Made by a program: the position numbers and the translations under genes
Part shown: piece by piece, positions 26,169 through 34,734 of the stretch
Layout of the letters: each line of letters begins with the position of its first letter
Numbering within the stretch: position 1 is the first letter of the stretch
Origin: Bacteroidia bacterium
GTDB lineage: Bacteria; Bacteroidota; Bacteroidia; NS11-12g; UBA9320
Reading direction: 5' to 3'
Assembly (NCBI GenBank): GCA_028247315.1
Contig: JAOKFZ010000014.1
Coordinates: forward strand, 1-44,497
Length of the DNA stretch: 44,497 nt
The notes under the pieces: model-generated
Seen by the model: the letters and a program-made list of their open reading frames with translations, nothing else
Databases searched by the model: none
What the model was told of the DNA's origin: nothing

Positions 26169-26708
26169 CTCACCGGTTACCTGCACATTGTGCTGTTCTA
26201 ATTCAGCGAGGTGTTCATTTACCACAAAAGACTCAGGTTGAAAATTAGAGTCTCTATTTTTTCGCTGTTCTTGCCTGTAAATGCTGCGTACGTATCGCCG
26301 TACATCTTCTTTATCGTTAAGTAGTAATCCGGGTACAGATACGTTTTCACCATTGCTGTCTTTGGCTACCATGGTAAAATAACTGGAGTTGCAATGGTTG
26401 GATTTTCCCGTTTGTATGTTTTCGGAATCTACACGTACGCCAACGACCATACTAGTCCTTCCTGTGAAGTTGATCGAAGCTCTAAGGGTTAATATCTCGC
26501 CTACTTCTACAGGATGCAAAAAGTCTACCCTGTTGACAGATGCCGTGACACAATAGTGGCCACTGTGCTTACTCGAACACGCAAATACTACTTGGTCCAT
26601 GAGATTTAGAATATGACCACCGTGTATCTTGCCGCTAAAATTGGAGTGAGAAGGAAGCATTAACTCAGACAGTGTGATTTGTGATTGCTCTGCAGTTTTG
26701 AAATCCAT
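26160..26708 (-). CDS. Acyl-CoA thioesterase, hotdog fold
   Basis: Cytoplasmic thioesterase of 182 aa that hydrolyses acyl-CoA. The hotdog domain covers residues about 8-125, with the active-site region NFSGKIHGGHILNLMDQ (N23 and D38 as candidate catalytic residues) and the conserved strand VTASVNRVDFLHPVEVGE. The C-terminal 50 residues are a charged extension (RSIYRQEQRKNRDSNF) typical of the YciA/BFIT-like group in Bacteroidota. It overlaps the convergent small gene by 9 nt. Chain-length preference is unknown. Confidence 0.87.
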   Translation of the reverse strand: MDFKTAEQSQITLSELMLPSHSNFSGKIHGGHILNLMDQVVFACSSKHSGHYCVTASVNRVDFLHPVEVGEILTLRASINFTGRTSMVVGVRVDSENIQTGKSNHCNSSYFTMVAKDSNGENVSVPGLLLNDKEDVRRYVRSIYRQEQRKNRDSNFQPESFVVNEHLAELEQHNVQVTGELV

Positions 26709-26793
26709 ACTACGAAGATAAGCTTCTATTTACGTTTGGTGCACATGGCACTACTCCAAAGAGTAGATAATCGAGTCCAACAAGACTCCTTCT

Positions 26794-28269
26794 TTATCCT
26801 TTATCTAGCTCTGCTAAAAAAGCTTCAGCTCGATCCAAATGTGCATCCATTTTAGGCCCTTCCATCTTCCTAGCTAGGTTTACCATCATTCCCATGCGGG
26901 GATTTTTGCTGAAGGCTTCGCGGTTCACATGAATAAATCGCCAGTACAATGCATTCCACGTTTCGCACCAGTCGCCTTTGGGATAGTCGCTCATTTTGAG
27001 CACATAGTTACTCCCGCTGCAATATGGCTTGGTTGTCATCAGCCCACCATCTGCATATTGCGTCATACCATACACGTTAGGCACCATCACCCAGTCGTAT
27101 GCATCTACGTACATCTCCATAAACCAACGGTAGACCTCATCCGGATCAAACTCGCAGAGTAACATGAAGTTGCCAAAAAGCATCAGTCGCTCGATGTGGT
27201 GAGAATATCCTGTTTTGAGTAGCTTCTTGATGGTGCTGTCAAGGGGTATAATACCGGTAGTTCCTTCCCAAAAACTCTGAGGTATTTTGCGTTCGTATCC
27301 CAAGTGGTTGGTTGTTCGTTGCTTCACACCTTCTAAGGAATATATGCCCCGTATAAACTCCCGCCAACCGATGATTTGACGAATAAATCCTTCTAGACTG
27401 TTTAGTGGAAAATGCTGCTCTTTGTGTGATATGAGCACTTCGTTTATGATTTGCTTTGGACTAAGCAATCCAATATTGAGCATTGGAGTGAGGACAGAGT
27501 GCCACAACCAATTTTCGTCTTTTACTAGTGCGTCTTCGTAGTCCCCAAATTTTATAAATCGCTCGTTTATAAAGGATTGAAGGTGCTTTTCTGCATCCGA
27601 ATGGGTAGTTGGATAGTAGCATGTATCTACGCTTCCATAGTTGTTGGCAAAGTGCTTTTCTACATAGATTTTTGCTTCGTCAGTATAGCTATTCGGTTCA
27701 GGGTACTTTACTATCGGTATCGCTGCGTCTTTGGGTACTTTCTTTCTATTCTCTGCATCAAAACTCCACTTACCTCCAAGGGGCTTCTCCCCATCTTCGA
27801 GTAGAATCTTGTATTTTTTGCGTTGTCCGGTGTAGAAATTAGCCATCAGATATTTCTTCTGCTTGCTTAGTGTTTCAGTAATTTCTTCTGCGGATTCTAT
27901 AAAGTTCGGGTTGGTAAATGTATGAAGTTTTAGATCGTATTGTTTTGCAAAACGCTTGATCCTTCTTTCCAATAAATAGTCATCAGTCAGGGTGTAATAT
28001 ACGTCTTGTGTACCCTTGTTACTCAAGGATTTAAAGAGACCTTCCAGCGTATCCATAGCATGAAATTCTATATAGTTTACGTTGACTTTGCTGGCTATAT
28101 AGTCAGCATAGTACTTCATGCTGGCTCGGTGCAATACAAGTTTCTGCTTGTGAAAGGTGTATTGTGAAAAATACAAATTATCTTCGATGAAATAGACCTC
28201 ATTACAAGTGTCTATCAATTCAGATTCTTTGTACAGTTGGTGCGGAAACAGTAGTCCTATTTTAGCCAT
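26794..28269 (-). CDS. PhrB/FeS-BCP-type photolyase-related protein lacking Fe-S cysteines
   Basis: FAD-binding photolyase of the bacterial (6-4) group, 491 aa. The N-terminal domain (1-130) opens with IGLLFPHQLYK, typical of the family. The group-specific HHxxR motif, thought to act on the 6-4 lesion, is SHHIERLM at 356-363. The Fe-S region is altered. In Agrobacterium PhrB the ligands are C350, C438, C441 and C454. Here the positions I align are P342, P430 and D433, the loop before WCETW is about 11 residues shorter, and only C435 remains, with stray C372 and C417. So it probably carries no cluster. The start overlaps the end of the DASH gene by 13 nt, indicating an operon. Confidence 0.88.
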   Translation of the reverse strand: MAKIGLLFPHQLYKESELIDTCNEVYFIEDNLYFSQYTFHKQKLVLHRASMKYYADYIASKVNVNYIEFHAMDTLEGLFKSLSNKGTQDVYYTLTDDYLLERRIKRFAKQYDLKLHTFTNPNFIESAEEITETLSKQKKYLMANFYTGQRKKYKILLEDGEKPLGGKWSFDAENRKKVPKDAAIPIVKYPEPNSYTDEAKIYVEKHFANNYGSVDTCYYPTTHSDAEKHLQSFINERFIKFGDYEDALVKDENWLWHSVLTPMLNIGLLSPKQIINEVLISHKEQHFPLNSLEGFIRQIIGWREFIRGIYSLEGVKQRTTNHLGYERKIPQSFWEGTTGIIPLDSTIKKLLKTGYSHHIERLMLFGNFMLLCEFDPDEVYRWFMEMYVDAYDWVMVPNVYGMTQYADGGLMTTKPYCSGSNYVLKMSDYPKGDWCETWNALYWRFIHVNREAFSKNPRMGMMVNLARKMEGPKMDAHLDRAEAFLAELDKG

Positions 28270-29477
28270 AAGTTTCGGTATGTTTTGTCTGCGTCGTATC
28301 GTTCTGCTTGACCTCGTGTATTAAATTTTCGGAACGGTCTAGGGTCATGACCTACACCCGCTATATACATCCAATTGCCATAATTGCTAGCAGGGTCGTA
28401 GTCTATGAGTTGACTTTCTAAGTAAGCTGCTCCCCACCTCCAGTCAATGCCGAGGTCATGTATGAGGTAGCTGGCCACGTTTTGTCTCCCGCGGTTACTC
28501 ATCCATCCAGTAGCATTTAGCTCCCGCATGTTAGCATCTACGAGGTCATCCCCTGTATGCCCATAGCTCCATTGCTCAAACAGACGTTTATCCTGTTTGT
28601 AGGAAATAGGTTTACGCTGTATTCCGCCTTTTTGGAAGAATGCATCGCCGTGCAGTTGTAGCTGTAGTTGGAAGAAGTCTCGCCACAGTAATTCGAAAAT
28701 GAGCCAATAGGTAGAGGCATTAGAAACCACGGTATTCTCATAGTGCACTATATAGTCGAAAACTGTGCGAGCAGAAATATTTCCTAAAGCGAGCCAAGGA
28801 CTGAGTCTGCTACTATAGTCTGTGCCTACCATGCCGTTGCGAGTTTCTTTGTAGGCGGCTATGAGGTGACTATCGTACAGGTAATATTTCAATCGATTGA
28901 GGGCTGGATTTTCGCCTCCTTTTAACTCAAATGAAATAGAATTTTGAGGTAGCAGTGGTAGTGATATCGTTTCTGAGTAACAACCAAATTCCCCTACTTT
29001 ATTTTTGAATGGCGTAAAAGTCTTGGGCATTTGGTGCAACTCAAACGGTAAGTTGTACTGATCTACTAGCGTAAAATGATCAAAAGTGTAGACATCTCCA
29101 GTGTGCAATTCAAGAACGGCTGCTTCTTGTTTTCTTTCTTCAGTGCTGTAGCACCTTTGGTAAGTGAGTGTTTTAGCTTTTAAAATAGCACTCTCTTGTA
29201 ATTCTCTTGTATTGTTAAACACCTTGAAATTAACACCTAATGTATCCAATTTTGCTGCAAGTTCACTTAAGGATTCATTCAAAAAAGTCTTTCGCTTTTT
29301 GCTTAGGCAGTCAAACTGAAGCGGGTGCTGATCGGTATATTTCTCTGCGTGTATATAGAATGCAGACACACCCGTAAAGTCATCCAATCGTGATATTATT
29401 TCATGATCGGATACGCGTTGGTCGTTTCGAAACCAGTGTACCAGCGACTTATTTTTTATTTCGTTTACAGCGTTCAC
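28257..29477 (-). CDS. Cryptochrome DASH
   Basis: 406-aa FAD flavoprotein of the cryptochrome-DASH group, which repairs cyclobutane dimers in single-stranded DNA and may act in light sensing. The N-terminal antenna domain starts LVHWFRNDQRVSDHE. The FAD domain has GTDYSSRLSPWLALGNISAR, then LLWRDFFQL, and the DASH-specific end of the fold with NATGWMSNRGRQNVASYL and DYDPASNYGNWMYIAGVG. The only plausible start is a GTG at 29477, which overlaps the DUF2256 gene by 29 nt. It is somewhat shorter than the usual 430-500 aa because it has no C-terminal extension. Confidence 0.92.
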   Translation of the reverse strand: MNAVNEIKNKSLVHWFRNDQRVSDHEIISRLDDFTGVSAFYIHAEKYTDQHPLQFDCLSKKRKTFLNESLSELAAKLDTLGVNFKVFNNTRELQESAILKAKTLTYQRCYSTEERKQEAAVLELHTGDVYTFDHFTLVDQYNLPFELHQMPKTFTPFKNKVGEFGCYSETISLPLLPQNSISFELKGGENPALNRLKYYLYDSHLIAAYKETRNGMVGTDYSSRLSPWLALGNISARTVFDYIVHYENTVVSNASTYWLIFELLWRDFFQLQLQLHGDAFFQKGGIQRKPISYKQDKRLFEQWSYGHTGDDLVDANMRELNATGWMSNRGRQNVASYLIHDLGIDWRWGAAYLESQLIDYDPASNYGNWMYIAGVGHDPRPFRKFNTRGQAERYDADKTYRNLWLK

Positions 29478-29583
29478 TACAGTATTTTACGTTATCCCAA
29501 CTACGTTCCCACTTCTTTCTCCAACTGAATGGGAGACCGCAGGTAAGGCATAGCTTCGTGGGAAGATTGGTTTTTTTATGCAT
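29449..29583 (-). CDS. DUF2256 zinc-ribbon-like small protein
   Basis: 44-residue protein (ATG at 29583) too short for ordinary gene calls. It has four cysteines in the DUF2256 pattern: CLTCG near 12-15, the basic/aromatic centre PFSWRKKWERSWD and YCSERCKRNKK near the end. The spacing CxxC...CxxxC suggests one bound metal. DUF2256 genes are frequently found beside cryptochrome/photolyase genes in marine bacteria, as here, where the cryptochrome start lies inside it. The function is unknown; a role in light-induced DNA repair is guilt by association. Confidence 0.87.
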   Translation of the reverse strand: MHKKTNLPTKLCLTCGLPFSWRKKWERSWDNVKYCSERCKRNKK

Positions 29584-29686
29584 TCAATTATTGATCTTCA
29601 GTGTTGGTTCATAGACAGTCTTTAAGCGAAAGAGAACACTTACAATGTACCTAGGTGGTCCCCTTCCCAATGTGCTCTATCCAAAA

Positions 29687-30358
29687 TTAACCGGTTGCTA
29701 GACTACTCATGCCTCCGTCTATTCCAATGATCTGCCCAGTCATCCATTGTGCTCTATCACTAATCAGAAATTGAGCCATGTGGGCAATATCAGATGCCTC
29801 GCCTATGGCTTTGAGCGGATGGCGGTTTTCTGCACCTTCTCGTTGCTTCTCATTACGAAGTAATTTCTCGGCAAGTGGAGTATCCGTTAGGCTAGGTGCT
29901 ATGCAATTGACGCGTACAGATGGAGCATATTCTGCAGCCAATGCTCTGGTAAGTCCTTCTACGGCTCCTTTTGCTCCGGCTATGCTACTGTGAAAAGGCA
30001 TGCCTTTTTGAACCGCGACAGTACTAAAGAGTACAATACTGGCATGCTCAGATTCTTTTAAGTTTGGCATGTACTGTTTGATGGTTTTTACCGCACCAAA
30101 GTAATTCACATTCATATCGTGCTCAAAGTCAGACAGTTTCAGGCCTCTAAAAGGCTTCAGGTTGATGCTCCCCGGGCAATATACCAGCGAATCTATCGCT
30201 CCTTCCACAGCAGGAAAGTTAGGGTCCTCTGCAGTAATATCTACTTCTCCTTGACTTCTACTTATCAGGATAGTTTCTACTCCTTCATTCATGAGTTGCT
30301 CGTTCAAAGCTGCACCTATTCCCGTATTTCCGCCTACTATCAATACTCGTTTTGTCAT
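29687..30358 (-). CDS. Atypical short-chain dehydrogenase (SDR) without the catalytic Tyr
   Basis: 223-aa Rossmann-fold protein from the ATG at 30358 (MTKRVLIVGGNTGIG). The NAD(P)-binding motif GGNTGIG is intact, and NVNYFG and FSTVAV (with the Ser) are in place. The YxxxK motif reads IAGAK, so the catalytic Tyr is replaced by Ile in FHSSIAGAKGAVEGL. The C-terminus RAQWMTGQIIGIDGGMSSL is typical of the family. An SDR beside photolyase genes recurs in marine bacteria. Either a substitute residue (for example the nearby His or Ser) does the proton transfer, or the protein is not a classical oxidoreductase. A longer N-terminus would overlap the divergent photolyase and is rejected. Confidence 0.85.
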   Translation of the reverse strand: MTKRVLIVGGNTGIGAALNEQLMNEGVETILISRSQGEVDITAEDPNFPAVEGAIDSLVYCPGSINLKPFRGLKLSDFEHDMNVNYFGAVKTIKQYMPNLKESEHASIVLFSTVAVQKGMPFHSSIAGAKGAVEGLTRALAAEYAPSVRVNCIAPSLTDTPLAEKLLRNEKQREGAENRHPLKAIGEASDIAHMAQFLISDRAQWMTGQIIGIDGGMSSLATG

Positions 30359-30393
30359 AGGTGTATAACGCAGAGTGCTCGAGATGGTTTGTA

Positions 30394-30401
30394 TTGGTTT
30401 G
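30394..30401 (+). promoter_or_regulatory. -7-like element of the third photolyase gene
   Basis: TTGGTTTG differs from TAnnTTTG at one base. Transcription would start near 30408, a few bases before the first ATG candidate at 30410. The same 51-75 bp serve the divergent SDR gene. Confidence 0.35.
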
Positions 30402-30433
30402 AACAAAGTATGGTGGCGTACGTTCATAAAGGG

Positions 30434-31888
30434 ATGTCTTTGCCCAAGGTAAATATTGTGTGGCTCAAGAGGGACTTGAGACTCAATGACCATGTTCCAT
30501 TGCAAAAAGCAGTGGCAGCGGGTTTGCCGGTGGTGGTACTGTATATTTTGGATTCTAGGCTAGTAGATGAAAGGCACTATGCCCATCGCCATTGGCAGTT
30601 TGTAAGAGATTGTTTGGTGCATATTGGCAAGGTGTTAAAGTCGTATAATCAACACCTAACGGTAGTTCAGGGGGATAGTATCAAAATATTTGAATCAATA
30701 CATCGCTTGTATGAGGTGAAGAATATGTACTCGCATCAGGAGACAGGCTTGAATGTTACGTATGCGATAGATAAAGCCGTGGCAAAATGGTGTATTTCCA
30801 GTGCCGTTGAGTGGCACGAGGAACAAGCCAATGGGGTTCTACGTGGTATTCGTAACCGTACCGATTGGATAAAAATGTGGTATGCTCACATGCACGATGC
30901 TCAAATGGTGTTAGAAATAGGGAAACTCAAGACGGTAAAACCAGACTTACCTAGTTACATATGCCATTATTTTAAGGATCTTGAAGTAAATAGTGAGATA
31001 CAACGTGGTGGCGAGCAACGAGCTCATCACTTATTGGAAAGTTTTGTAGAGGAACGATCGAAGAGCTATATGTATCATATCTCTAAGCCAGGAGAAAGTC
31101 GTGAATCTTGTAGCCGGCTATCGCCACATCTTGCGTGGGGTAGTGTGAGTGTTCGGCAGGTGTATCAGGCAGCTTACCTTGCGAAAAAGAAGGGGAATAA
31201 ACGAAATTTGAATGCGTTTTTATCGCGATTGAGATGGCATGATCATTTCATCCAAAAATTTGAGCAGGAAATTGAAATGGAGTTTGTGCCGCAGAACAAA
31301 GCTTACAGTTATATCAAACGTGAGCGGAACGAGGAATATGTAAGGCGTTGGGAAAGTGGCACTACGGGTATTCCGTTAGTGGACGCATGCATGAGATGCG
31401 TTATAAAAACGGGTTACCTTAATTTTAGAATGCGAAGTATGTTGGTTTCTTTTCTTACACATGCACTGCTTCAAAGTTGGGAAGATGGCGTTCATTTCTT
31501 GGCACGACAATTTACAGATTTTGAGCCAGGCATTCATTATCCACAGTTTCAGATGCAAGCTTCTGTTACAGGGATCAACACTATTCGTATTTACAATCCT
31601 ACTAAACAAGCTCAAGAGCACGATCCACACGGTCTATTTATCAAAAAATGGGTACCCGATCTGATAGACTTTCCCAAAGAGTATATTCATGAACCTTGGA
31701 AAATGAATGAGATGGAGCGGGTGATGTTTGGTGTAAGGACCACCTATCCTTCACCTATGATTGATGTTGCCGAGGCCTTAAAATTAGCTAGAGAAGAGCT
31801 CTGGGGCAACAAACGCTCCACTGCTGTAAGAGCTGGAAGAAAAGAAGTGCTCGATAAGCACACCATCACAGGAAGAAAAAAGTCATAG
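30434..31888 (+). CDS. Cryptochrome/photolyase family protein (FAD-binding)
   Basis: 484-aa photolyase-superfamily protein from the ATG at 30434 (MSLPKVNIVWLKRDLRLNDH); the ATG at 30410 is an alternative adding eight residues. The N-terminal antenna domain is at 1-130 and the FAD domain at about 200-440, with LSPHLAWGSVSVRQ, RLRWHDHFIQKFE and GIPLVDACMRCVIKTGYLNFRMR (two stretches). The usual region around the FAD N5, WQWSAGTG-D-A-PYFRIFNP in CPD photolyases, is replaced by FQMQASVTGINTIRIYNP, shorter by about two residues and without the Asp. This places it in a separate bacterial group, and its repair activity is uncertain. It ends IKKWVPDL near 395, then a basic tail (GRKKS). It is divergent from the SDR. 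Confidence 0.88.
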   Translation: MSLPKVNIVWLKRDLRLNDHVPLQKAVAAGLPVVVLYILDSRLVDERHYAHRHWQFVRDCLVHIGKVLKSYNQHLTVVQGDSIKIFESIHRLYEVKNMYSHQETGLNVTYAIDKAVAKWCISSAVEWHEEQANGVLRGIRNRTDWIKMWYAHMHDAQMVLEIGKLKTVKPDLPSYICHYFKDLEVNSEIQRGGEQRAHHLLESFVEERSKSYMYHISKPGESRESCSRLSPHLAWGSVSVRQVYQAAYLAKKKGNKRNLNAFLSRLRWHDHFIQKFEQEIEMEFVPQNKAYSYIKRERNEEYVRRWESGTTGIPLVDACMRCVIKTGYLNFRMRSMLVSFLTHALLQSWEDGVHFLARQFTDFEPGIHYPQFQMQASVTGINTIRIYNPTKQAQEHDPHGLFIKKWVPDLIDFPKEYIHEPWKMNEMERVMFGVRTTYPSPMIDVAEALKLAREELWGNKRSTAVRAGRKEVLDKHTITGRKKS

Positions 31889-31947
31889 ACATTGTTGCGA
31901 CGCATATAGTGCAGAGATGGATATGCTACCTGCTTGATATGGGATAG

Positions 31948-31979
31948 AAAAAAAAACGATCTCAGTCTTAGTTCAGATC
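31948..31979 (-). terminator. Possible terminator of the C-terminal processing protease gene
   Basis: On the minus strand GATCT/AGATC (5 bp) around the stop codon is followed by a 9-T tract (A's at 31948-31956). The stem is short, so this is tentative. Confidence 0.45.
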
Positions 31980-34049
31980 TTCTATAATCTGGAGACTCTC
32001 ATGTACATAAGGATCTTTGCTTATACTTTTGATCCAATCGTTGTTACGTTTTTGGCGAGACTTTTCGGTATTAATAACGGCAAGGTCTACTTCCATATTG
32101 GTTACCTCAAAACTATCAATCACCAGTTTTTTGAGTACATTAAATTTCGCACTTTCTGTTTTGTCTTTCTCTTCTTGGGTAGCGTAGGCACTTAAGCTAA
32201 GTGGGTATGTATTGTCTGCTCGTTCTCTTTCCCAGCGGCGAGCGTTTTGCTCTATTAGCTGAAACGTGGTACTCTTTTTTACGCGAGACTGGCTCTTATT
32301 ATAGACCTTAGCTGGTATTTTAAATTGCTTTGCATCATAAGCAGAGCTTGCTATTTGGTCCCAAGCCATAGGGTAATCATGTTCTTTTTCGCCCGTTTTG
32401 ATGTACATGTAGTTATCTGGTAATAGTATGTCCGAGCGAACTCCTTTTAGCTGTGTGGCATCGCCATTAATTCTATAAAACTTTTGGATGGTAAGTTTCA
32501 CGCTTCCGAGGTCGGGTACATCTTTACTGCGTACAGCTCTGTTGAGGTCTAGGAAACGTTGGACGGTTCCTTTACCGTGTGTAGATGATGACCCTACAAT
32601 TACAGCTCTACCGTAGTCTTGCATTGCAGCAGCCATTATTTCAGATGCCGATGCACTAAACTCGTTCACCATAATAACCAATGCTCCATCCCACTCTGCT
32701 CCGGCATATCTATCTTCGAGTACTTGAGCTTTTCTGCCCTTTTCTTTTACTTGTACAATGGGACCTTGATCTATAAAAAGACCACCCATTTTTACAACAT
32801 CATCCAGTGAGCCACCACCGTTGTTTCTTAGGTCCAATATTATTCCCTGTACACCTGCATTTTTAAGTTTCTCTACTTCTGCTTTTACATCTTTCCAGCT
32901 AAATCTACCACGTGGATTTCTGAAATCGGCATAGAAGCTAGGAAGGTATATATAACCTGCAGTTAGATTATCGTTGTCTTTTATTAGTAGCGACTTAGCA
33001 TAGGTTTCTTCAAGTACTACTACATCTCTTGTTATAGTTACATCTTTTTGTGATCCATCTGGTTTACGTACAGTCAAAGTAACCTTCGTTCCTTTTTTAC
33101 CACGTATTATTTTCACTGCGTCACTTATCCTCCAATCCACTACATCTACGGGTTCTTTTCCTTCTTGTGTTACTTTTAGAATCAGGTCATTGGATTGCAA
33201 GTCTCCCTGAAGCGATGATGGCCCACCAGGGATTACATTGGTTATTTTTATGTAGCCGTCTTTCTCTTGCAGTTGTGCACCTATACCCTCTAGCTTGCCA
33301 CTCATTTGTATGTCGAAATCTTCTTTTTGAGCAGGTGGAAAATAGTTGGTATGTGGATCGTACACGGTTGTAATACTATTAACATACATGGACAAGCGTT
33401 CCTTGCGATCTAGTCGTTGTAGTCTCTTGTAATAGTCTTTGTGTGTCTTTAATACTCCTCTTCTTGCTTTTGCCTCCAGTGTGTCTAATGATACTGTCGT
33501 AAACACGGTATCTGAATTCTCTACTAATTTGTCTTGTGCTAGTTTATCGGCGTATAGTCGTGTAAGCACATTGTATTTCAGGTACTTACGCCAGCGATTT
33601 TTTAGCTCATTTGGTGTGGTTACATAAGCTGTTTCATCACCAAAGGTCACTTCTTCATTAGTGTTAAAATCAAACGGTTGAGCGAGGATCTCTACAAAGT
33701 ATCCTTCGGTCTCTTTCATTTGACGGTCCAGTATTTCGAGAGACTTTTCAAACAATGAATAGGTTCCATTCTTTGTTTCGTCATCTATTTTTGTTTCGTA
33801 TACCTTCATAGCATCTACATCACTTTGTAGTAACAGTCGCTTGTTGGCATCTATGTTTTCTAGGTAAGTATAGAATGCTTTTTGAGAAAAGTCGTCGTCT
33901 ACAGCAGGTGCATCGTAGTGAGCACTTTGTAAACTTGCGTTTATCGCTCTCAATAGTATGTTTTCTCCAGAGTCACTCGTTTTTAAATAAAAACCAAAAC
34001 CAACAAATAGTAAAGGTGCAATGAGGAAGAATGTATTTCTTAATTTCAT
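31968..34049 (-). CDS. C-terminal processing (tail-specific) protease, S41 family
   Basis: Periplasmic serine protease of the Prc/Tsp type, 693 aa, anchored or exported by an N-terminal hydrophobic segment (8-22). It has the Prc layout: a helical N-terminal domain (30-240), PDZ domain (about 245-340, GKLEGIGAQLQEKDGYI start), S41 core (345-560) and DUF3340-like C-terminus. The catalytic dyad is S467 in NEFSASASEIMAAAMQDYG and K493 in THGKGTVQ. Prc processes penicillin-binding proteins and clears tagged proteins in other bacteria. It is separated from ndk by 188 bases that include the ndk terminator. Confidence 0.94.
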   Translation of the reverse strand: MKLRNTFFLIAPLLFVGFGFYLKTSDSGENILLRAINASLQSAHYDAPAVDDDFSQKAFYTYLENIDANKRLLLQSDVDAMKVYETKIDDETKNGTYSLFEKSLEILDRQMKETEGYFVEILAQPFDFNTNEEVTFGDETAYVTTPNELKNRWRKYLKYNVLTRLYADKLAQDKLVENSDTVFTTVSLDTLEAKARRGVLKTHKDYYKRLQRLDRKERLSMYVNSITTVYDPHTNYFPPAQKEDFDIQMSGKLEGIGAQLQEKDGYIKITNVIPGGPSSLQGDLQSNDLILKVTQEGKEPVDVVDWRISDAVKIIRGKKGTKVTLTVRKPDGSQKDVTITRDVVVLEETYAKSLLIKDNDNLTAGYIYLPSFYADFRNPRGRFSWKDVKAEVEKLKNAGVQGIILDLRNNGGGSLDDVVKMGGLFIDQGPIVQVKEKGRKAQVLEDRYAGAEWDGALVIMVNEFSASASEIMAAAMQDYGRAVIVGSSSTHGKGTVQRFLDLNRAVRSKDVPDLGSVKLTIQKFYRINGDATQLKGVRSDILLPDNYMYIKTGEKEHDYPMAWDQIASSAYDAKQFKIPAKVYNKSQSRVKKSTTFQLIEQNARRWERERADNTYPLSLSAYATQEEKDKTESAKFNVLKKLVIDSFEVTNMEVDLAVINTEKSRQKRNNDWIKSISKDPYVHESLQIIEDLN

Positions 34050-34170
34050 GTGTTTTGTAATAAATTAGTGTTGCAACACATATAAATGCTACGTAAAAGT
34101 AACCATACTTACTGTTGCGGATACCAAGGTAACGAAATAAATTGTTTGGTGTTTCATTTCGCCGCTAAAA

Positions 34171-34208
34171 ACAAAAAAAGTACCGACCAAATGATTGGCT
34201 GGTACTTT
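34171..34208 (-). terminator. Rho-independent terminator of ndk
   Basis: On the minus strand AAAGTACC-GCCAA with a TCAT loop pairs back to TTGG-CGGTACTTT (34195-34208 with 34177-34190, one mismatch) and runs into T's (A's at 34173-34179). Confidence 0.85.
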
Positions 34209-34237
34209 CTAGGTATCTGTATTTTCGCTTATTTTAT

Positions 34238-34654
34238 CTAGTACATCTCAAAGCTAGAAAAGAAGAATGAAGCTTCACCAGCTGCATTTTCGTTGCTATC
34301 ACTTCCGTGTACTGCATTAGCATCTATAGATTTAGCATACTTTGCTCGTATGGTTCCTTCTGCAGCGTCTGCAGGGTTAGTCGCACCTATCAAAGTTCTA
34401 AAATCTGCAACGGCATTTTCTTTTTCTAATACTGCGGCTACTATTGGTCCAGAGATCATAAAGCTAACAAGATCATTGAAAAATGGACGTTCACGATGGA
34501 TGCCATAAAATGCTTCTGCTTGCTCTTTACTGAGATGAAGATACTTCATAGCTTTAAGCTTGAAACCGCCTACTATGAAATCATTGATAACGTTTCCGGT
34601 GTGGCCGTTTGCAACTGCATCTGGCTTAATCATTGTGAATGTGATGTTTGACAT
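34238..34654 (-). CDS. ndk: Nucleoside diphosphate kinase
   Basis: Transfers the terminal phosphate between nucleoside di- and triphosphates. At 138 aa it is the usual length for the family. The phosphorylated His is H116 in [19 protein letters not shown] near 9 and [20 protein letters not shown] are also conserved. It has its own promoter and terminator, so it is monocistronic. It is divergent from the NrnA-like gene. Confidence 0.98.
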   Translation of the reverse strand: MSNITFTMIKPDAVANGHTGNVINDFIVGGFKLKAMKYLHLSKEQAEAFYGIHRERPFFNDLVSFMISGPIVAAVLEKENAVADFRTLIGATNPADAAEGTIRAKYAKSIDANAVHGSDSNENAAGEASFFFSSFEMY

Positions 34655-34680
34655 TACTATTTTCTTTTGTTAAATGGCCG

Positions 34681-34688
34681 CAAAAATA
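34681..34688 (-). promoter_or_regulatory. -7 promoter element of ndk
   Basis: On the minus strand TATTTTTG matches TAnnTTTG exactly, 26 nt before the ndk ATG. No TTG lies at the standard distance. Confidence 0.5.
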
Positions 34689-34734
34689 GATATATCTCTT
34701 TCTTTTTACGAGTTTTGTCTCAAATAAATAGAGC

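Noticed and set aside
30119..30433. N-terminal extension of the third photolyase by about 100 residues
   Set aside because: It runs antisense through the SDR coding region and does not resemble a photolyase antenna domain.
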